Shown: positions 54,528-64,000, counted from the first letter of the stretch. The stretch is 64,000 bases of DNA from Candidatus Hydrogenedens sp. (GCA_012522755.1 JAAYJV010000135.1:1-64000), one strand, 5' to 3'. Numbers and translations are program-made. The notes: a model not told the origin generated them from the sequence alone.

Positions 54528-56163
54528 TCATATCCAAGTTCATTCCTGGGGAGGTGCAGCCAGTAAATTGAAAATGCGCCAATCTCCCTCTATCCGGGGA
54601 CCCTTTGTCTTTTTCTTCCTTCTTCTCATTGTGGCCGCTGCGACCTGGCTTTTCTGGCCTTCGCCCACAGGGGGAGAGATGGAGTCTTTTATCCCTGCAG
54701 ACCATGGAATAGAAATTTACATTCATGATCCCGCCACACGTCGCAGTGAACTGATGAAAAATCCCTTGCTGGATACCATCCCTTCAGGAACAGCGGCGGG
54801 ACAGTATAAGCAGATTCTCACCCGGGATCTCCCCCTTCCCGGCTGGTTGCTGAACAATCTGAGCAGTGGCCTCTTTCATATTTCTCTTGCGGACAACAGC
54901 AGCCCGAATGAAATCCTTATCATCACACGGATGACCCGTATCGGCCTTTTTACAGAAAAGTTTTTTTCCCGTTCCGGCCGGGTAACAAAAGAGCGTGCCG
55001 GTGGTCTGGATCTGAAAAAGGTCAGAGATGCGGAGCTCTATTATTCCGTCCGAAATAAATACCTCCTGCTGAGCCCCTCCAGGGATATACTCATCCGATC
55101 ATTGACCCTGCCCGCTGAAGAAGCCATAGAAAGGAAAAAATTTCTGGACGGCTCTCTCTTCTCCCGGGAAGCGGATGTGTACTGTCGTTTTGCAGGGCAG
55201 GTCTTCTCTCCACAGCCCGATCTTTTTTCCGATCTTTCCGTGGCTCTGCGACTGAATCAGGCTGTGCCCCGTATCTCCGTGTTGGGAAGCTTTTCTGATA
55301 TGGCGGCTGTAAAATATGCCTCCCTTCTGCAGGAGACTGTGTCTGAAGACGCACTGGACACCCCTTTGGAAGGTATAGCCTCTCTGTCTGTCAATCTGGG
55401 CATGCCCCTCCCTGAATGGTATGGGAAGCTGGTTGAAATTGAATCAGGGACGGGCGGACTTTATGACTGGCTTGTCTTACCTGAAGCTTTGCCTGAAGAT
55501 GCCGGCGCCACCGATATGCTTCAGTATCTTCTTGCCACGCTTTTCCATTCAGCCGGAGAGCGTTTCCGTCTGGCCTGGTTCGGCTTTGATGAAACAGAAG
55601 TCCTTCCCGCACCTCTTCTGGCCGGGACTCTGGAAGCGCGCACCGATGCTCTTCATGCGGCCTATGACCTGGTGCCCGAGCCTTCGCTGTCCAATGAGAT
55701 GATTGATCTCTACCCCCATATCGATTCAGAAGAACTGTTGGCGACCCTTCCTTTCATCGGTGGAGAAAACATGACCCCTTCCATGAACCTCTATTCTCAA
55801 GGGGTTCTGCTCAGCAGCAGCGAAGGACTGGTTCGCGATCTGGTACAATGGGAGCCTGTGGCGTCGAAGATGGGTAAAAAGGCCAACCTCTATTTCCATC
55901 TTCGCCCGGCACAAGCCTGGGATGCCGTGGTACCCTCTTTATGTGAACTGGCGGCGGCCGGACTACTGCGCAACCACAGCGAAGCCTCTTTTGCGGAGCT
56001 GGCCCAGGAATGGAGAGAGCAGATCAGCCCCTTGCAGGAAATAGCCTTTCTGGGCGTTGTCCGGAAAAAAGGAATTCACCTTGAGGCGAAAATAGCACTG
56101 GGCAACGTCGCACAGGATATGGACATTGACACCGCTCACTTCGAAAACAGGGAGCATTCATGA
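54520..56163 (+). CDS. Hypothetical membrane-anchored periplasmic protein
   Basis: A 547-residue protein not recognised. A transmembrane helix lies at about 27-46 after a basic segment. The rest (FIPADHGIEIYIHDPATRRSELMKN, ILIITRMTRIGLFTEKFF, LASLSVNLGMPLPEWYGKL) is likely extracytoplasmic, with repeating strands and helices resembling DUF3352-like proteins. It overlaps the ceramidase fusion by eight bases and smpB by four, so it is part of the same operon. No catalytic motif is seen. Confidence 0.6.
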   Translation: MTDHIQVHSWGGAASKLKMRQSPSIRGPFVFFFLLLIVAAATWLFWPSPTGGEMESFIPADHGIEIYIHDPATRRSELMKNPLLDTIPSGTAAGQYKQILTRDLPLPGWLLNNLSSGLFHISLADNSSPNEILIITRMTRIGLFTEKFFSRSGRVTKERAGGLDLKKVRDAELYYSVRNKYLLLSPSRDILIRSLTLPAEEAIERKKFLDGSLFSREADVYCRFAGQVFSPQPDLFSDLSVALRLNQAVPRISVLGSFSDMAAVKYASLLQETVSEDALDTPLEGIASLSVNLGMPLPEWYGKLVEIESGTGGLYDWLVLPEALPEDAGATDMLQYLLATLFHSAGERFRLAWFGFDETEVLPAPLLAGTLEARTDALHAAYDLVPEPSLSNEMIDLYPHIDSEELLATLPFIGGENMTPSMNLYSQGVLLSSSEGLVRDLVQWEPVASKMGKKANLYFHLRPAQAWDAVVPSLCELAAAGLLRNHSEASFAELAQEWREQISPLQEIAFLGVVRKKGIHLEAKIALGNVAQDMDIDTAHFENREHS

Positions 56164-56624
56164 GCGCCGGAATCAAAATAATCACTAAAAACCGTCATGC
56201 CTATCATGAGTATACCGTTCTGGACAAACTGGAAGCGGGTATCGCTCTGGAAGGGACGGAAGTGAAATCCATCCGCATGCACAACACTTTCTCGCTGAAA
56301 GAGGCTTATGTGGATTTTCAAAACGGGGAAGCCTGGCTGGTTGGTTCCAGAATCAGCCCTTATGACAAAGGGAACCGGAACAATCATGAGCCTGTACGGC
56401 AACGCAAACTGCTCTTGAAAAAAGCGGAGATCAACCGTCTCATCCGACGTGTTGAAGAAAAAGGACTGACCGTTGTGCCTCTTGCGGCCTATTTCAAGAA
56501 GGGGAAAGTGAAAGTGGAAATAGGTCTCGGCCGGGGAAAACGTCTCTATGACAAACGGGACACCATCAAGCAACGGGAAACAGATCGCGAGATTGAACGG
56601 GCCATGAAACGCAACTTGAAATAG
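56160..56624 (+). CDS. smpB: SsrA-binding protein
   Basis: A 154-residue SmpB, partner of tmRNA in ribosome rescue. The OB-fold is seen in TKNRHAYHEYTVLDKLEAGIALEGTEVKSIR and GNRNNHEPVRQRKLLL, and the C-terminal tail is KRLYDKRDTIKQRETDREIERAMK, which enters the mRNA channel. It overlaps the upstream gene by ATGA. No tmRNA gene is visible in this window. Its 3' end is 12 bases from the end of hemCD. Confidence 0.96.
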   Translation: MSAGIKIITKNRHAYHEYTVLDKLEAGIALEGTEVKSIRMHNTFSLKEAYVDFQNGEAWLVGSRISPYDKGNRNNHEPVRQRKLLLKKAEINRLIRRVEEKGLTVVPLAAYFKKGKVKVEIGLGRGKRLYDKRDTIKQRETDREIERAMKRNLK

Positions 56625-56636
56625 AAGCGGTGGTCG

Positions 56637-58328
56637 TCACCCCCTTGTCTGACTGAAATAGCGGCAAAGAATCTCGCAGAGACTGTCAGCAGACTGAACA
56701 GCGCTTTCCAACACTGGAGAACAGCCCTGAGCGAGCAATGCCTCCGTTGTGGTGGGGCCTATGGATGCGTAGAGTACTTCTTTCTCTGACTGAAAGTCTT
56801 GAGGAGACAAGCCGTTGTCCGTCATGGCTGTAACGGCTGAAGGGCTGAAAGCACAGATCACCTCCGGTTGAAAAGAAATGATCTCTTCTTTTTCGGCTGG
56901 GTTCAAGGTCACGGAGCGGGTTTCATAACAAAGAGGCGATACCACCTCCATCCCGCCCTTATGTAAAAGAGTGCACAACTCGGGAAGAGCTTTGTCTCCA
57001 CGGGGAATAACGATTTTTGTGCCAGCCCGCTCCGGCTCAAGAGCGAGGAGCTCATTGGCCATCACCTTGGCCGTGGCTTTTGCAGGGATGAGTGAAGGTG
57101 CGAGTCCGTAAAGTGCCAGAACAGCCGCTGTGGCTTCCCCTATAGCCACAATACGCAGACCCTTTTTCAAAGACAAAGGCTGTATTGCTTTTCTTGCCGG
57201 ATTCAAAAAATGATGAACCGTATTCACACTCGTAAACAAAAGCCAGTCTGCATCCACTTCCTCAGCACTGATATCAACAGGAAGCCCTTGAATACTGACA
57301 AGAGGCCTTTCAAGCACTTCAGCGCCCTGTGCTCTCAGTGAGGTAGCAAATGCAGCACTCTGGTGCCCTGGCCGGGTGACCAGAATACGGCGTCCCAAAA
57401 GCGTTTTCTCAGGAAAAGACTCGTCTGGGTCCGAAGAAAAGACAGCCTTCTTCAGGATCTTTCCCAGAGCCGGACCGGACTCAGTGACACCGGAAAACTC
57501 ACATATTCCCTTCCGAAGATAAAAATAACGGTTCCCGTCATCAGATGCAAAGGCAAGGTAAGCAAGCCTTTGCCCTTCCGTCCAGGAATGAACCGCCAGC
57601 GGAGAGCGGCAACCGCCGCCGAAAGCCTTCAGTGCCATTCGTTCAAAGAAGACTGCTTCCTCTGTGAGCCTGTCATTCAAGGGGCTGAGAAGCTCCTCCA
57701 GTGCCTGGTCCTCTTTACGGATTTCCACGGCGATGGCACCCTGTCCCGGTGCAGGCACCATCATGTTCACGGGAATGATATGAAGCCCCTCTTCCTGCAT
57801 AAGCCCGAGTCTGGACAAGCCCGCTTTTGCCAGCAGAATGGCATCATAATCGCCCCGGCGCAGTTTGTCAATCCTGGTCTGTACATTACCGCGAATATCT
57901 TTGATCTTCAGATCGGGACGAAATCGGCGCAGCTGCACTTCCCGGCGGAGGCTCGAGGTTCCGACTGCAGCCCCTGAAGGGAGCGTATCCAGGGTATAAG
58001 CTTCATTTGAAAGAAGCAGATCCTCGGCATCTTCCCGGGCAGCCACAGCCACAAGCTTCAATGCTTCCGGCTGTTCCGTGGGCAGGTCTTTCAGGCTGTG
58101 TACGGCCACATCAATCTCCCTGGCCAGCAATGCTTTTTCCAGCTCCCGGGTAAAGGCGCCCCATCCGCCCAATTGAGAGAGGGAAGAAGCCTGATCACGA
58201 TCCCCTGAGGTTTTAATGATGCGTTTTTCCACTTCAATTTCGGGATGAAGAGCGGAAAAGGATCTCATGATCTGATCTGTCTGCGCCAGAGCCAGCGCAC
58301 TGCCCCGGGTACCGAATAGTATTTTCAT
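56637..58328 (-). CDS. Fusion: hydroxymethylbilane synthase + uroporphyrinogen-III synthase
   Basis: A 563-residue fusion for tetrapyrrole synthesis. Residues 1-300 are HemC (porphobilinogen deaminase): FGTRGSALALAQTDQI, VGTSSLRREVQL and AFGGGCRSPLAVHS, with Cys240 carrying the dipyrromethane cofactor. Residues from about 330 are HemD (RILVTRPGHQSAAFATSLRAQGAEV ... FTSVNTVHHFL ... FAFSPSAVTAM). The ATG at 58328 was chosen because it overlaps the hemA stop by four bases (ATGA); an in-frame start at 58349 would add seven residues inside hemA. Such fusions are known in some lineages. Confidence 0.92.
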   Translation of the reverse strand: MKILFGTRGSALALAQTDQIMRSFSALHPEIEVEKRIIKTSGDRDQASSLSQLGGWGAFTRELEKALLAREIDVAVHSLKDLPTEQPEALKLVAVAAREDAEDLLLSNEAYTLDTLPSGAAVGTSSLRREVQLRRFRPDLKIKDIRGNVQTRIDKLRRGDYDAILLAKAGLSRLGLMQEEGLHIIPVNMMVPAPGQGAIAVEIRKEDQALEELLSPLNDRLTEEAVFFERMALKAFGGGCRSPLAVHSWTEGQRLAYLAFASDDGNRYFYLRKGICEFSGVTESGPALGKILKKAVFSSDPDESFPEKTLLGRRILVTRPGHQSAAFATSLRAQGAEVLERPLVSIQGLPVDISAEEVDADWLLFTSVNTVHHFLNPARKAIQPLSLKKGLRIVAIGEATAAVLALYGLAPSLIPAKATAKVMANELLALEPERAGTKIVIPRGDKALPELCTLLHKGGMEVVSPLCYETRSVTLNPAEKEEIISFQPEVICAFSPSAVTAMTDNGLSPQDFQSEKEVLYASIGPTTTEALLAQGCSPVLESAVQSADSLCEILCRYFSQTRG

Positions 58329-59608
58329 TCTTCTTTGGGTTCCCCCCATCCGAAAACAGTTTGTATGTGTTCCATCAGCAATTCCTGTTCAGGAAGCTGC
58401 GAGAACTCTTTGATGGCCAGTAGGGGCATCCGCAGCATGTGGTTGGTGATTCTTTTTGAAAACTGTTCCAATTCCTTCCGTTCTTCTTCAGAAAGATCGG
58501 GCAGTTGAGCCAGGGTCCGTGAAAGTTCAGATTCCCGGATATCATTGAAGGACTTGGTCAGCGATTTGATGAGAGGTTCGGAGGAAAGGCGACGTTGCCA
58601 ATGAACAAAGGACAGACATTCTTTCTCCACAATTTCGAGACAGGCCGGTATCTCATCCTGTCTTTTCCTCAAGTTTCTTTCAGCGACCCCCTGTAAATCA
58701 TCCATATCATAGCAATAGACATTGTCGATATGAGCCGCTTCTTTTTCTATATCACGGGGAACAGCGATATCAATGACAAACATGGGGGCTCTCCCCCGCT
58801 TTTCTATGGCCCGTTGAAAATCAGAGGCTCTGAGGATGATATCGGAAGCGCCTGTTGAACTGATCACAATATCCGCCCTGTGCAGATGACAGGGAAGCGC
58901 CTGAAGAACAAAGGCTTCCCCTTGGTACTTGCTGGCCAGTTCTTCCGCATGGGCCAGAGTCCGGTTCAAGACCATGACACGCCCGACACCCCGTTCGATA
59001 AGACTTTTCAATGCCAGCTCGCTCACCTGGCCGGAACCGACGATCATGGCTGTCTTGCCGGCAAGCTGTTTGAGTTTCGTCTCGGCCAGATCAACAGCCA
59101 CGGAAGCCACAGACACTTTGCCCTTCCCCATGTCTGTTTCGGTGCGTATTCTTTTCCCGCATTTCAAGGCCCGTTGAACCAACATGGACAAAATGCGGTT
59201 CAAGCCTCCCGCATTGGAGGCTGTTTCACTGGCCCGTTGAATCTGTCCCATGATCTCATTTTCACCGACTACCATACTGTCCAGACTGGCCGCCACAGAA
59301 AAGAAATGGCGTACAGCGGAATCATTGCTGTAATGATAGAGAAAATCAGAAAATTCCGATTCTTCCAGACTTGTCGCCTCGCCCAGAAAAGATTTGATCT
59401 GGCTGTGAAGAAATTCAGCCTGTTGCCTGGCGTGGACATAGACTTCCAGCCTGTTGCAGGTAGCAAGGATCAAAACGCCACTGTCATTTCCGAGCCGTTT
59501 CTGGAATTGTTCCACCATGGCGGGTATATGATCGGAAGGCAGTGCCATGCGCTCCCGCAAAGCAAGGGGGCTGGTATGATGGCTGAGACCGGTTATGGCA
59601 ATTGTCAT
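58325..59608 (-). CDS. hemA: Glutamyl-tRNA reductase
   Basis: A 427-residue enzyme of the C5 pathway that reduces glutamyl-tRNA to glutamate-1-semialdehyde with NADPH. The thioester cysteine is Cys51 in ILATCNRLEVY. The NADPH domain has MIVGSGQVSELALKSL, and SSTGASDIILR is the substrate-gating region. A C-terminal dimerisation helix follows. The coupled hemCD gene overlaps the end by four bases. It is divergent from parA across 265 bases. Confidence 0.95.
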   Translation of the reverse strand: MTIAITGLSHHTSPLALRERMALPSDHIPAMVEQFQKRLGNDSGVLILATCNRLEVYVHARQQAEFLHSQIKSFLGEATSLEESEFSDFLYHYSNDSAVRHFFSVAASLDSMVVGENEIMGQIQRASETASNAGGLNRILSMLVQRALKCGKRIRTETDMGKGKVSVASVAVDLAETKLKQLAGKTAMIVGSGQVSELALKSLIERGVGRVMVLNRTLAHAEELASKYQGEAFVLQALPCHLHRADIVISSTGASDIILRASDFQRAIEKRGRAPMFVIDIAVPRDIEKEAAHIDNVYCYDMDDLQGVAERNLRKRQDEIPACLEIVEKECLSFVHWQRRLSSEPLIKSLTKSFNDIRESELSRTLAQLPDLSEEERKELEQFSKRITNHMLRMPLLAIKEFSQLPEQELLMEHIQTVFGWGEPKEE

Positions 59609-59798
59609 GAAAATACCTGGTTACTGAAAGATTGGAAATTGCGCCCTTTAAACAAGCGTCACTGCTGGCTTTTCCCCGGGAAGGTAACACAGAAGAAGGC
59701 TCTGAAGATTCCTGAGAGAAGTTCTATGGCTTCACTCGAAAAGCGTCTTTTATTCACCTCCGCCGGAAGGCCCGAAATATATTATATACTGAGAGACT

Positions 59799-59828
59799 TT
59801 GACTTGCATACTCTCCTAACCGTATTAT
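59799..59828 (+). promoter_or_regulatory. Sigma-70-type promoter of parAB
   Basis: TTGACT (59799-59804), an 18-base spacer, then TATTAT (59823-59828). The parA ATG lies 46 bases further. Both boxes differ from consensus by one base. Confidence 0.6.
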
Positions 59829-59873
59829 TACTGTTCCCAGGGCCTTATTTCCAGCAGTACCGAAAGAAATTGT

Positions 59874-60632
59874 ATGACACGTATCATTGCTGTGGCAAAT
59901 CAGAAGGGCGGAGTGGGTAAAACCACCACCGCTGTGAATCTTGCAGCCTGTCTGGCGGAGATGGGTATTTCCGTGCTTCTTATCGATCTGGATCCTCAGG
60001 GAAATGCCAGTCAGGCCGCCGGGGTGGACAAACACAGCGTCCCCACCACGATTTATCAGGCCCTTCTGGGGCACGTGCCCATCCAGAATGCCATTGTCGC
60101 CACACCCTATGAAAATCTTTCACTTATCGCCTCCACCAAAGATCTGGTGGGCGCGGAAATAGAGCTTTCCGCTCTGGACAACCGTGCTTTTTATCTGACC
60201 ACTGCACTGAAACCGGTTATTCCCCAATATAAGTGGATCATTGTGGACAGTCCGCCTTCTTTGGGAGTGCTTACCCTGAACGCCTTGACAGCGTCCAACG
60301 GCGTGCTTGCTCCGCTGCAGTGCGAATATTTCGCTCTGGAAGGCCTCTCGGAACTGTTGCACACGATTATCACTGTAAAACGTTCACTCAACAACAATGT
60401 TAATATTTTCGGGGTACTGCTCACCATGTTCCAACACACCTTGCTTTCGCGGCAAGTTGTTGATGATGTGCGCGCTCATTTCATGAATGATGTATTCCAA
60501 ACGGTCATTCCCCGAAATGTCTCACTGGCCGAAGCACCCAGTTACGGGATGCCTGTCAACCATTACTCTCCCAAATCAACAGGAGCGGCCGCATATAAAG
60601 CACTTGCCAAAGAGGTTTTAACCCGTGAATAA
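59874..60632 (+). CDS. parA: Chromosome partitioning ATPase ParA/Soj
   Basis: A 252-residue deviant Walker ATPase for chromosome segregation. The deviant Walker A is KGGVGKTT (Lys11, Lys16), followed by LLIDLDPQGNAS (Walker A') and IVDSPPSLG (Walker B). Size and sequence fit chromosomal Soj. Its stop overlaps the GTG of parB by eight bases. Chromosomal parAB is often near oriC, but no dnaA, gidA or rsmG gene lies here. Confidence 0.94.
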   Translation: MTRIIAVANQKGGVGKTTTAVNLAACLAEMGISVLLIDLDPQGNASQAAGVDKHSVPTTIYQALLGHVPIQNAIVATPYENLSLIASTKDLVGAEIELSALDNRAFYLTTALKPVIPQYKWIIVDSPPSLGVLTLNALTASNGVLAPLQCEYFALEGLSELLHTIITVKRSLNNNVNIFGVLLTMFQHTLLSRQVVDDVRAHFMNDVFQTVIPRNVSLAEAPSYGMPVNHYSPKSTGAAAYKALAKEVLTRE

Positions 60633-61542
60633 AGCTCCAAAAAAGAAAAAAGCCAAAGGTCTGGGGCGCGGCCTGGATGCCTTGATCCCTGCTGCACATA
60701 TGGATCAGAGTACGTCCTCCCTTTCCCCCATACCTGAAACAACGCCGTCCGATCCTTCTCTGGGCGTTCTCATGCATCTGAATCCGGAGATGATCAAACC
60801 GAATCCGCGCCAGCCCAGAAAGTACTTTAATGAGGAGGCGCTGGAAGAACTGGCCGAGTCTGTAAAAAATGATGGAGTACAGGAACCCCTCATTGTACGT
60901 AAAGTTGGCGACAGCTATGAGATTGTCTGCGGTGAACGCCGTTGCCGTGCCGCTGTCATGGCGGGTCTGGAAACAGTCCCCGTCATCTGCCGTCCCATCG
61001 CCGATCAGGAAATGCTGAAATTCGGTATTATCGAAAACATTCAGCGCGAAGACCTGAACGCCATTGAACTCGCCCAGGCCTATAAAGAGCTCATGGACGA
61101 ATACGAATGGACACAGGAAGAGCTGTCCCGTGAAGTGGGCAAAAAACGCGCAACTGTGACCAACACACTCCGTCTGTTACAATTACCGGAAGGCATACAG
61201 CAGCAGGTTGCCGACGGTTTGTTGTCCATGGGTCACGCCCGGGCACTTCTTTCACTGGCCTCGACAACGGAACAGCTGGCTCTGGCACGACGGATTATCA
61301 GTCAGGGCCTTTCCGTACGACAGGCGGAACAGATGGTTTCGCAGCGTTCTGAAAACAAGAAGCGACCAAGCCGTCAGAAAGCGGAAAAAGAGCCGCATAT
61401 CAAAGACCTGGAAGAACGCTTACGGCGCAGTCTGGGCACCAAAGTTAATGTAAAGCCGACAGATCAGGAAAAAGGCACCATAGAAATTGCGTATTTTTCT
61501 CTGGATGATCTGGACCGTCTGTTGGATTGTATGATCAGATAG
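60625..61542 (+). CDS. parB: Chromosome partitioning protein ParB/Spo0J
   Basis: A 305-residue CTP-dependent parS-binding clamp. [14 protein letters not shown] is the N-terminal ParA-contact motif. The CTP-binding C-box is GERRCRAA (103-110) with [12 protein letters not shown] following. The HTH is [22 protein letters not shown] basic linker and a C-terminal dimer domain end the protein. Start GTG at 60625 is inside parA. The 3' end runs into the frame of serS by a short stretch. No good parS site was found by eye. Confidence 0.94.
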   Translation: MNKAPKKKKAKGLGRGLDALIPAAHMDQSTSSLSPIPETTPSDPSLGVLMHLNPEMIKPNPRQPRKYFNEEALEELAESVKNDGVQEPLIVRKVGDSYEIVCGERRCRAAVMAGLETVPVICRPIADQEMLKFGIIENIQREDLNAIELAQAYKELMDEYEWTQEELSREVGKKRATVTNTLRLLQLPEGIQQQVADGLLSMGHARALLSLASTTEQLALARRIISQGLSVRQAEQMVSQRSENKKRPSRQKAEKEPHIKDLEERLRRSLGTKVNVKPTDQEKGTIEIAYFSLDDLDRLLDCMIR

Positions 61543-61556
61543 CAAAGGACCTGGAA

Positions 61557-62831
61557 ATGTTTGACATAAAACTCATCAGAAACAACCCGGAGCTGGTACG
61601 TGCAGCCATGGAAAAGCGCAATGCTCCGGTGGATCTCGATACCATTCTCGCCGTGGATGCGAAGCGGCGTTCTGCTGTCTACGAAATGGAGCAGCTGCGG
61701 GCCCGGCAGAATCAGGCCAGTGAAACCATTGCACGGAAGAAAAAGAACCGGGAAGACGCCGATGATGTTATCGAAGAGATGAAACAGATCAAAGAGCAAT
61801 CGGCAACACTGGAAATTGTTGTTCGTCAGGCGGAAGAAGACCTGCAGGAAATTCTCCTCTCCCTTCCCAATCTCCCTGACGAGACCGTTCCCTTCGGCAA
61901 AAATGAAGAAGACAATCAGGTGATCCGTCATTGGGGTGAGCCTCCCGCTTTTGACTTCGAAGTCAAAGACCATGTGGACATTGCTGAAAAACTCGGTATT
62001 GTTGATTTCAGCCGGGCCGCCAAGATTGCCGGAGCACGCTTTACCCTCAGCCTGGGCTATGGTGCGCAGATTGAACGGGCGCTCATCAACTTCATGCTCG
62101 ATGCCCATACGAAACTGCATGGCTATACGGAGGCACTCCCTCCTCTCCTCGTCAATACACCGAGCGTACAGGGTACCGGACAATTGCCGAAGTTCTCCGC
62201 CGACCTCTTCAAGGTGGACAATACCGATTACTGGCTGATCCCCACAGCGGAAGTACCTGTAACCAATATCCACAGAGATGAAATTCTGCGCGAGGAAGAC
62301 CTGCCCAAATATTATGTTGCCTATACGCCTTGTTTCAGAAGTGAGGCGGGCTCTTACGGTAAAGACACGCGCGGAATGATTCGTGTCCATCAATTCAATA
62401 AAGTTGAACTGGTGAAATTCACGACACCGGAAACTTCCTGGGATGAATTGGAAAAGCTGACAGCCAATGCGGAATATATTCTCCAGCAACTGGGTCTGGC
62501 ATACAGAGTTGTCAACCTCTGTGGTGGTGATCTGGGCTTTTCCTCGGCCAAAACCTATGATCTGGAAGTCTGGGTACCCGCTCAGAATACTTACAGAGAA
62601 ATCAGTTCCTGTTCAAATTTCACTGACTTTCAGGCACGTCGTGCAAACATACGTTTCAGACGTGACAAAAAACCTGAGTTCGTTCATACGCTCAACGGAT
62701 CAGGTCTCGCCGTGGGTCGTACTGTCGTCGCTATTCTTGAAAACTACCAGCAGGAAGACGGCAGCGTGGTTATTCCGGAGGCATTGCGCCCCTATATGGG
62801 AGGACTGACACAGATTCCAGCCCGACCCTGA
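61557..62831 (+). CDS. serS: Serine--tRNA ligase
   Basis: A 424-residue class II synthetase charging tRNA-Ser (and tRNA-Sec). The N-terminal coiled-coil arm runs at about 28-105. Motif 2 is [21 protein letters not shown] and motif 3 is [20 protein letters not shown]. The start at 61557 was chosen because [12 protein letters not shown] is the conserved family beginning and AAGGA lies seven bases before it. An earlier in-frame start at 61527 lies inside parB. Confidence 0.96.
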   Translation: MFDIKLIRNNPELVRAAMEKRNAPVDLDTILAVDAKRRSAVYEMEQLRARQNQASETIARKKKNREDADDVIEEMKQIKEQSATLEIVVRQAEEDLQEILLSLPNLPDETVPFGKNEEDNQVIRHWGEPPAFDFEVKDHVDIAEKLGIVDFSRAAKIAGARFTLSLGYGAQIERALINFMLDAHTKLHGYTEALPPLLVNTPSVQGTGQLPKFSADLFKVDNTDYWLIPTAEVPVTNIHRDEILREEDLPKYYVAYTPCFRSEAGSYGKDTRGMIRVHQFNKVELVKFTTPETSWDELEKLTANAEYILQQLGLAYRVVNLCGGDLGFSSAKTYDLEVWVPAQNTYREISSCSNFTDFQARRANIRFRRDKKPEFVHTLNGSGLAVGRTVVAILENYQQEDGSVVIPEALRPYMGGLTQIPARP

Positions 62832-62880
62832 GCTCTTTCAGCATCCGGGGCCGGTTCAGACAAAGGAGTCCGAAATATTC

Positions 62881-63639
62881 ATGACCGCTTTTGATGACTT
62901 GGTAAAAAAAGCAGCCGAAGCCATTGCAGGAAAAAAAAGAGGCGTTGCTGTGACTGGAGCGGGTATTTCCGTGGAAAGCGGGATTGAAGATTTCAGAAGC
63001 CCCGGTGGGCTCTGGACTCGCTATCCGCCTCAGGAATACGCGACACTGGACTCTTTTTTTGCCAACCCCGACAAAGTCTGGGAGATGTGGTATCAACTGG
63101 GCGACACTTTGGAGGCGGCCCGACCCAATCCCGCTCACATCGCTTTGGCGGGCCTGGAAGAAATGGGTCTGCTCGAAGCGGTCATTACACAGAATATCGA
63201 CGGGCTTCATCAGGCCGGAGGCAGCAAAACTGTCATTGAGTATCATGGCAATGCCTCAAAGATCAAATGTACCACCTGTCAGGACTTGCGTGACATTGAT
63301 CTGAGAGTGCACACTGAAGGTGCCCCACGCTGCAGCTGCGGCGGAATCATGAAACCCGATGTGATCTTTTTCGGTGAGATGATTCCTCCGGATGCACTCC
63401 AGACTTCAGACATGCTCGTTGAGTCCTGTGAATTCATGATTATTGTAGGCACTTCCGCCCAGGTATACCCTGTCGCCGGCCTGCCCTATCTGGCAAAACA
63501 GATCGGCGCCGTGGTCATTGAATGCAATCTGGAGGAAACAGCCTTTACGAATATCGTGACAGACTATTTTCTGCAGGGACCGGCCGGAACCACCCTCCCC
63601 CGTCTTCTGGAGGAAGTGCGGGCACTCTCAAGCCTCTGA
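62881..63639 (+). CDS. NAD-dependent protein deacylase, sirtuin (CobB-like)
   Basis: A 252-residue Sir2 family enzyme removing acyl groups from lysines with NAD. GAGISVESGIEDFRSPGG forms the NAD site at 26-43, TQNIDGLH follows, the catalytic His122 lies in EYHGNA, and the Zn cysteines are 130, 133, 151 and 153 (two pairs, CTTC and CSC). The second pair has one residue between cysteines instead of two. C-terminal GTSAQVYPVAGL and NLEETAFT complete the fold. The 3' end overlaps the convergent ccsA-like gene by 12 bases. Confidence 0.93.
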   Translation: MTAFDDLVKKAAEAIAGKKRGVAVTGAGISVESGIEDFRSPGGLWTRYPPQEYATLDSFFANPDKVWEMWYQLGDTLEAARPNPAHIALAGLEEMGLLEAVITQNIDGLHQAGGSKTVIEYHGNASKIKCTTCQDLRDIDLRVHTEGAPRCSCGGIMKPDVIFFGEMIPPDALQTSDMLVESCEFMIIVGTSAQVYPVAGLPYLAKQIGAVVIECNLEETAFTNIVTDYFLQGPAGTTLPRLLEEVRALSSL

Positions 63640-64000
63640 TGCCACATCCCCCTTCTCTTTTGCGGATCGTTCCATGCTTCCCGTAATGGGAAAGAGAATG
63701 GAAAGAGCGAAGGCGGCTGCGACAACAAAACTTTCCACAGCCCAGAAAACACCGAGGCTCTTCCAGATGCCCGTGGTGAAGCCGTAACTGTGTAATCCGA
63801 CACCCAGCGCATTCACGCCCCACCAGGCGAAGACAACAACCATTCCGAGGATCAGTGCACTGATGGCAAGTCCCCGGGCTTTGATGTAGCCACCCCGGCG
63901 GGCATGCAACACGGCCAGAATCCAGAGCACTATCATGAGTGCGCCGTTTTCTTTGGGATCCCAACCCCAGAAACGTCCCCAGCTTTGAGCCGCCCATACG
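63628..64000 (-). CDS. CcsA/ResC-type cytochrome c biogenesis protein, C-terminal part (5' end outside window)
   Basis: The visible 124 residues run off the right edge. The edge sequence reads SWGRFWGWDPKENGALMIVLW, the WWD haem-handling motif of CcsA (also called ResC or CcsB partner) proteins that bring haem to apocytochrome c. Then three hydrophobic helices and a charged tail ending GDVASEA. Full proteins have 250-400 residues or more, so most is missing. An internal ATG at 63936 is not the start because the WWD motif precedes it. It convergently overlaps the sirtuin gene. Confidence 0.85.
   Translation of the reverse strand, partial: VWAAQSWGRFWGWDPKENGALMIVLWILAVLHARRGGYIKARGLAISALILGMVVVFAWWGVNALGVGLHSYGFTTGIWKSLGVFWAVESFVVAAAFALSILFPITGSMERSAKEKGDVASEA

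Noticed and set aside
56625..56636. tmRNA gene next to smpB
   Set aside because: Only 12 bases lie between smpB and hemCD, and no tRNA-like acceptor or tag-coding frame was found nearby.

Overview
The window carries about 50 protein genes, one tRNA and no rRNA or CRISPR array. It looks like a chromosomal piece from a Gram-negative, outer-membrane bacterium. Evidence for an outer membrane is a terminal-Phe beta-barrel, a LolA-like periplasmic protein, lipoprotein signals and an RND/MMPL exporter. Secreted DUF1559 prepilin-like proteins, several glycoside hydrolases, sulfotransferase, ceramidase-like and carboxypeptidase-regulatory-domain proteins are typical of the Lentisphaerae/Planctomycetes/Hydrogenedentes kind of bacteria. 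The exact phylum cannot be fixed from reading alone. Housekeeping genes (fumC, xth, smpB, hemA, hemCD, parAB, serS) argue against a plasmid or prophage.

Layout. 0-9.5 kb (+): end of a metal ABC permease, a methyltransferase, two tandem DUF1559 prepilin-like genes around a VanZ-like gene (the first copy is frameshifted), a PBP1A, fumarase, exonuclease III and a PlsC-like acyltransferase. 9.5-24 kb (-): one long co-directional run of a lone AICAR transformylase, a TlpA-like thioredoxin, a DUF5696/GH-like hydrolase, a large membrane-anchored Ig-like protein, two ABC-2 ATPase/permease pairs and two dynamin-like GTPases. 24-28 kb (+): a GH38 mannosidase, a small coiled-coil protein, tRNA-Pro and S-adenosylmethionine decarboxylase. 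28.2-28.8 kb is non-coding with two copies of a diverged repeat. 28.8-32 kb (-) is a GT39-like glycosyltransferase fused to TPRs. 32-35 kb (+) is a sugar-catabolism operon (a TIM-barrel isomerase and two Gfo/Idh/MocA dehydrogenases) closed by a strong terminator. 35-40.5 kb (-) encodes an MMPL exporter, a LolA-like protein and an outer-membrane barrel, probably one envelope lipid-export machine.

40.6-45.2 kb (+): sulfotransferase, an EF-hand alpha/beta-hydrolase-like protein, a GH20 lipoprotein and a Fis-type regulator with a degenerate receiver. 45-49.5 kb (-): an Rrf2 regulator with three cysteines followed by a sulfate ABC importer (sbp-cysT-cysW-cysA), with a good sigma-70 promoter. 49.9-56.6 kb (+): a fused sugar epimerase-aminotransferase, a fusion of a neutral-ceramidase-like domain to a C45 Ntn-hydrolase domain, a membrane protein and smpB, tightly packed. 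56.6-59.6 kb (-): hemA and a hemC-hemD fusion for tetrapyrroles. 59.9-63.6 kb (+): parA, parB, serS and a sirtuin. At the right edge the C-terminal part of a CcsA-type haem/cytochrome c biogenesis protein runs off the window.

Most distinctive for follow-up: the double ABC-2 / double dynamin-like GTPase cassette, the ceramidase-C45 fusion, the epimerase-aminotransferase fusion with Phe in place of the catalytic Tyr, the MMPL/LolA/barrel cluster with an LPAGLE repeat linker, and the DUF1559 tandem pair with conserved promoter boxes and a one-base deletion.
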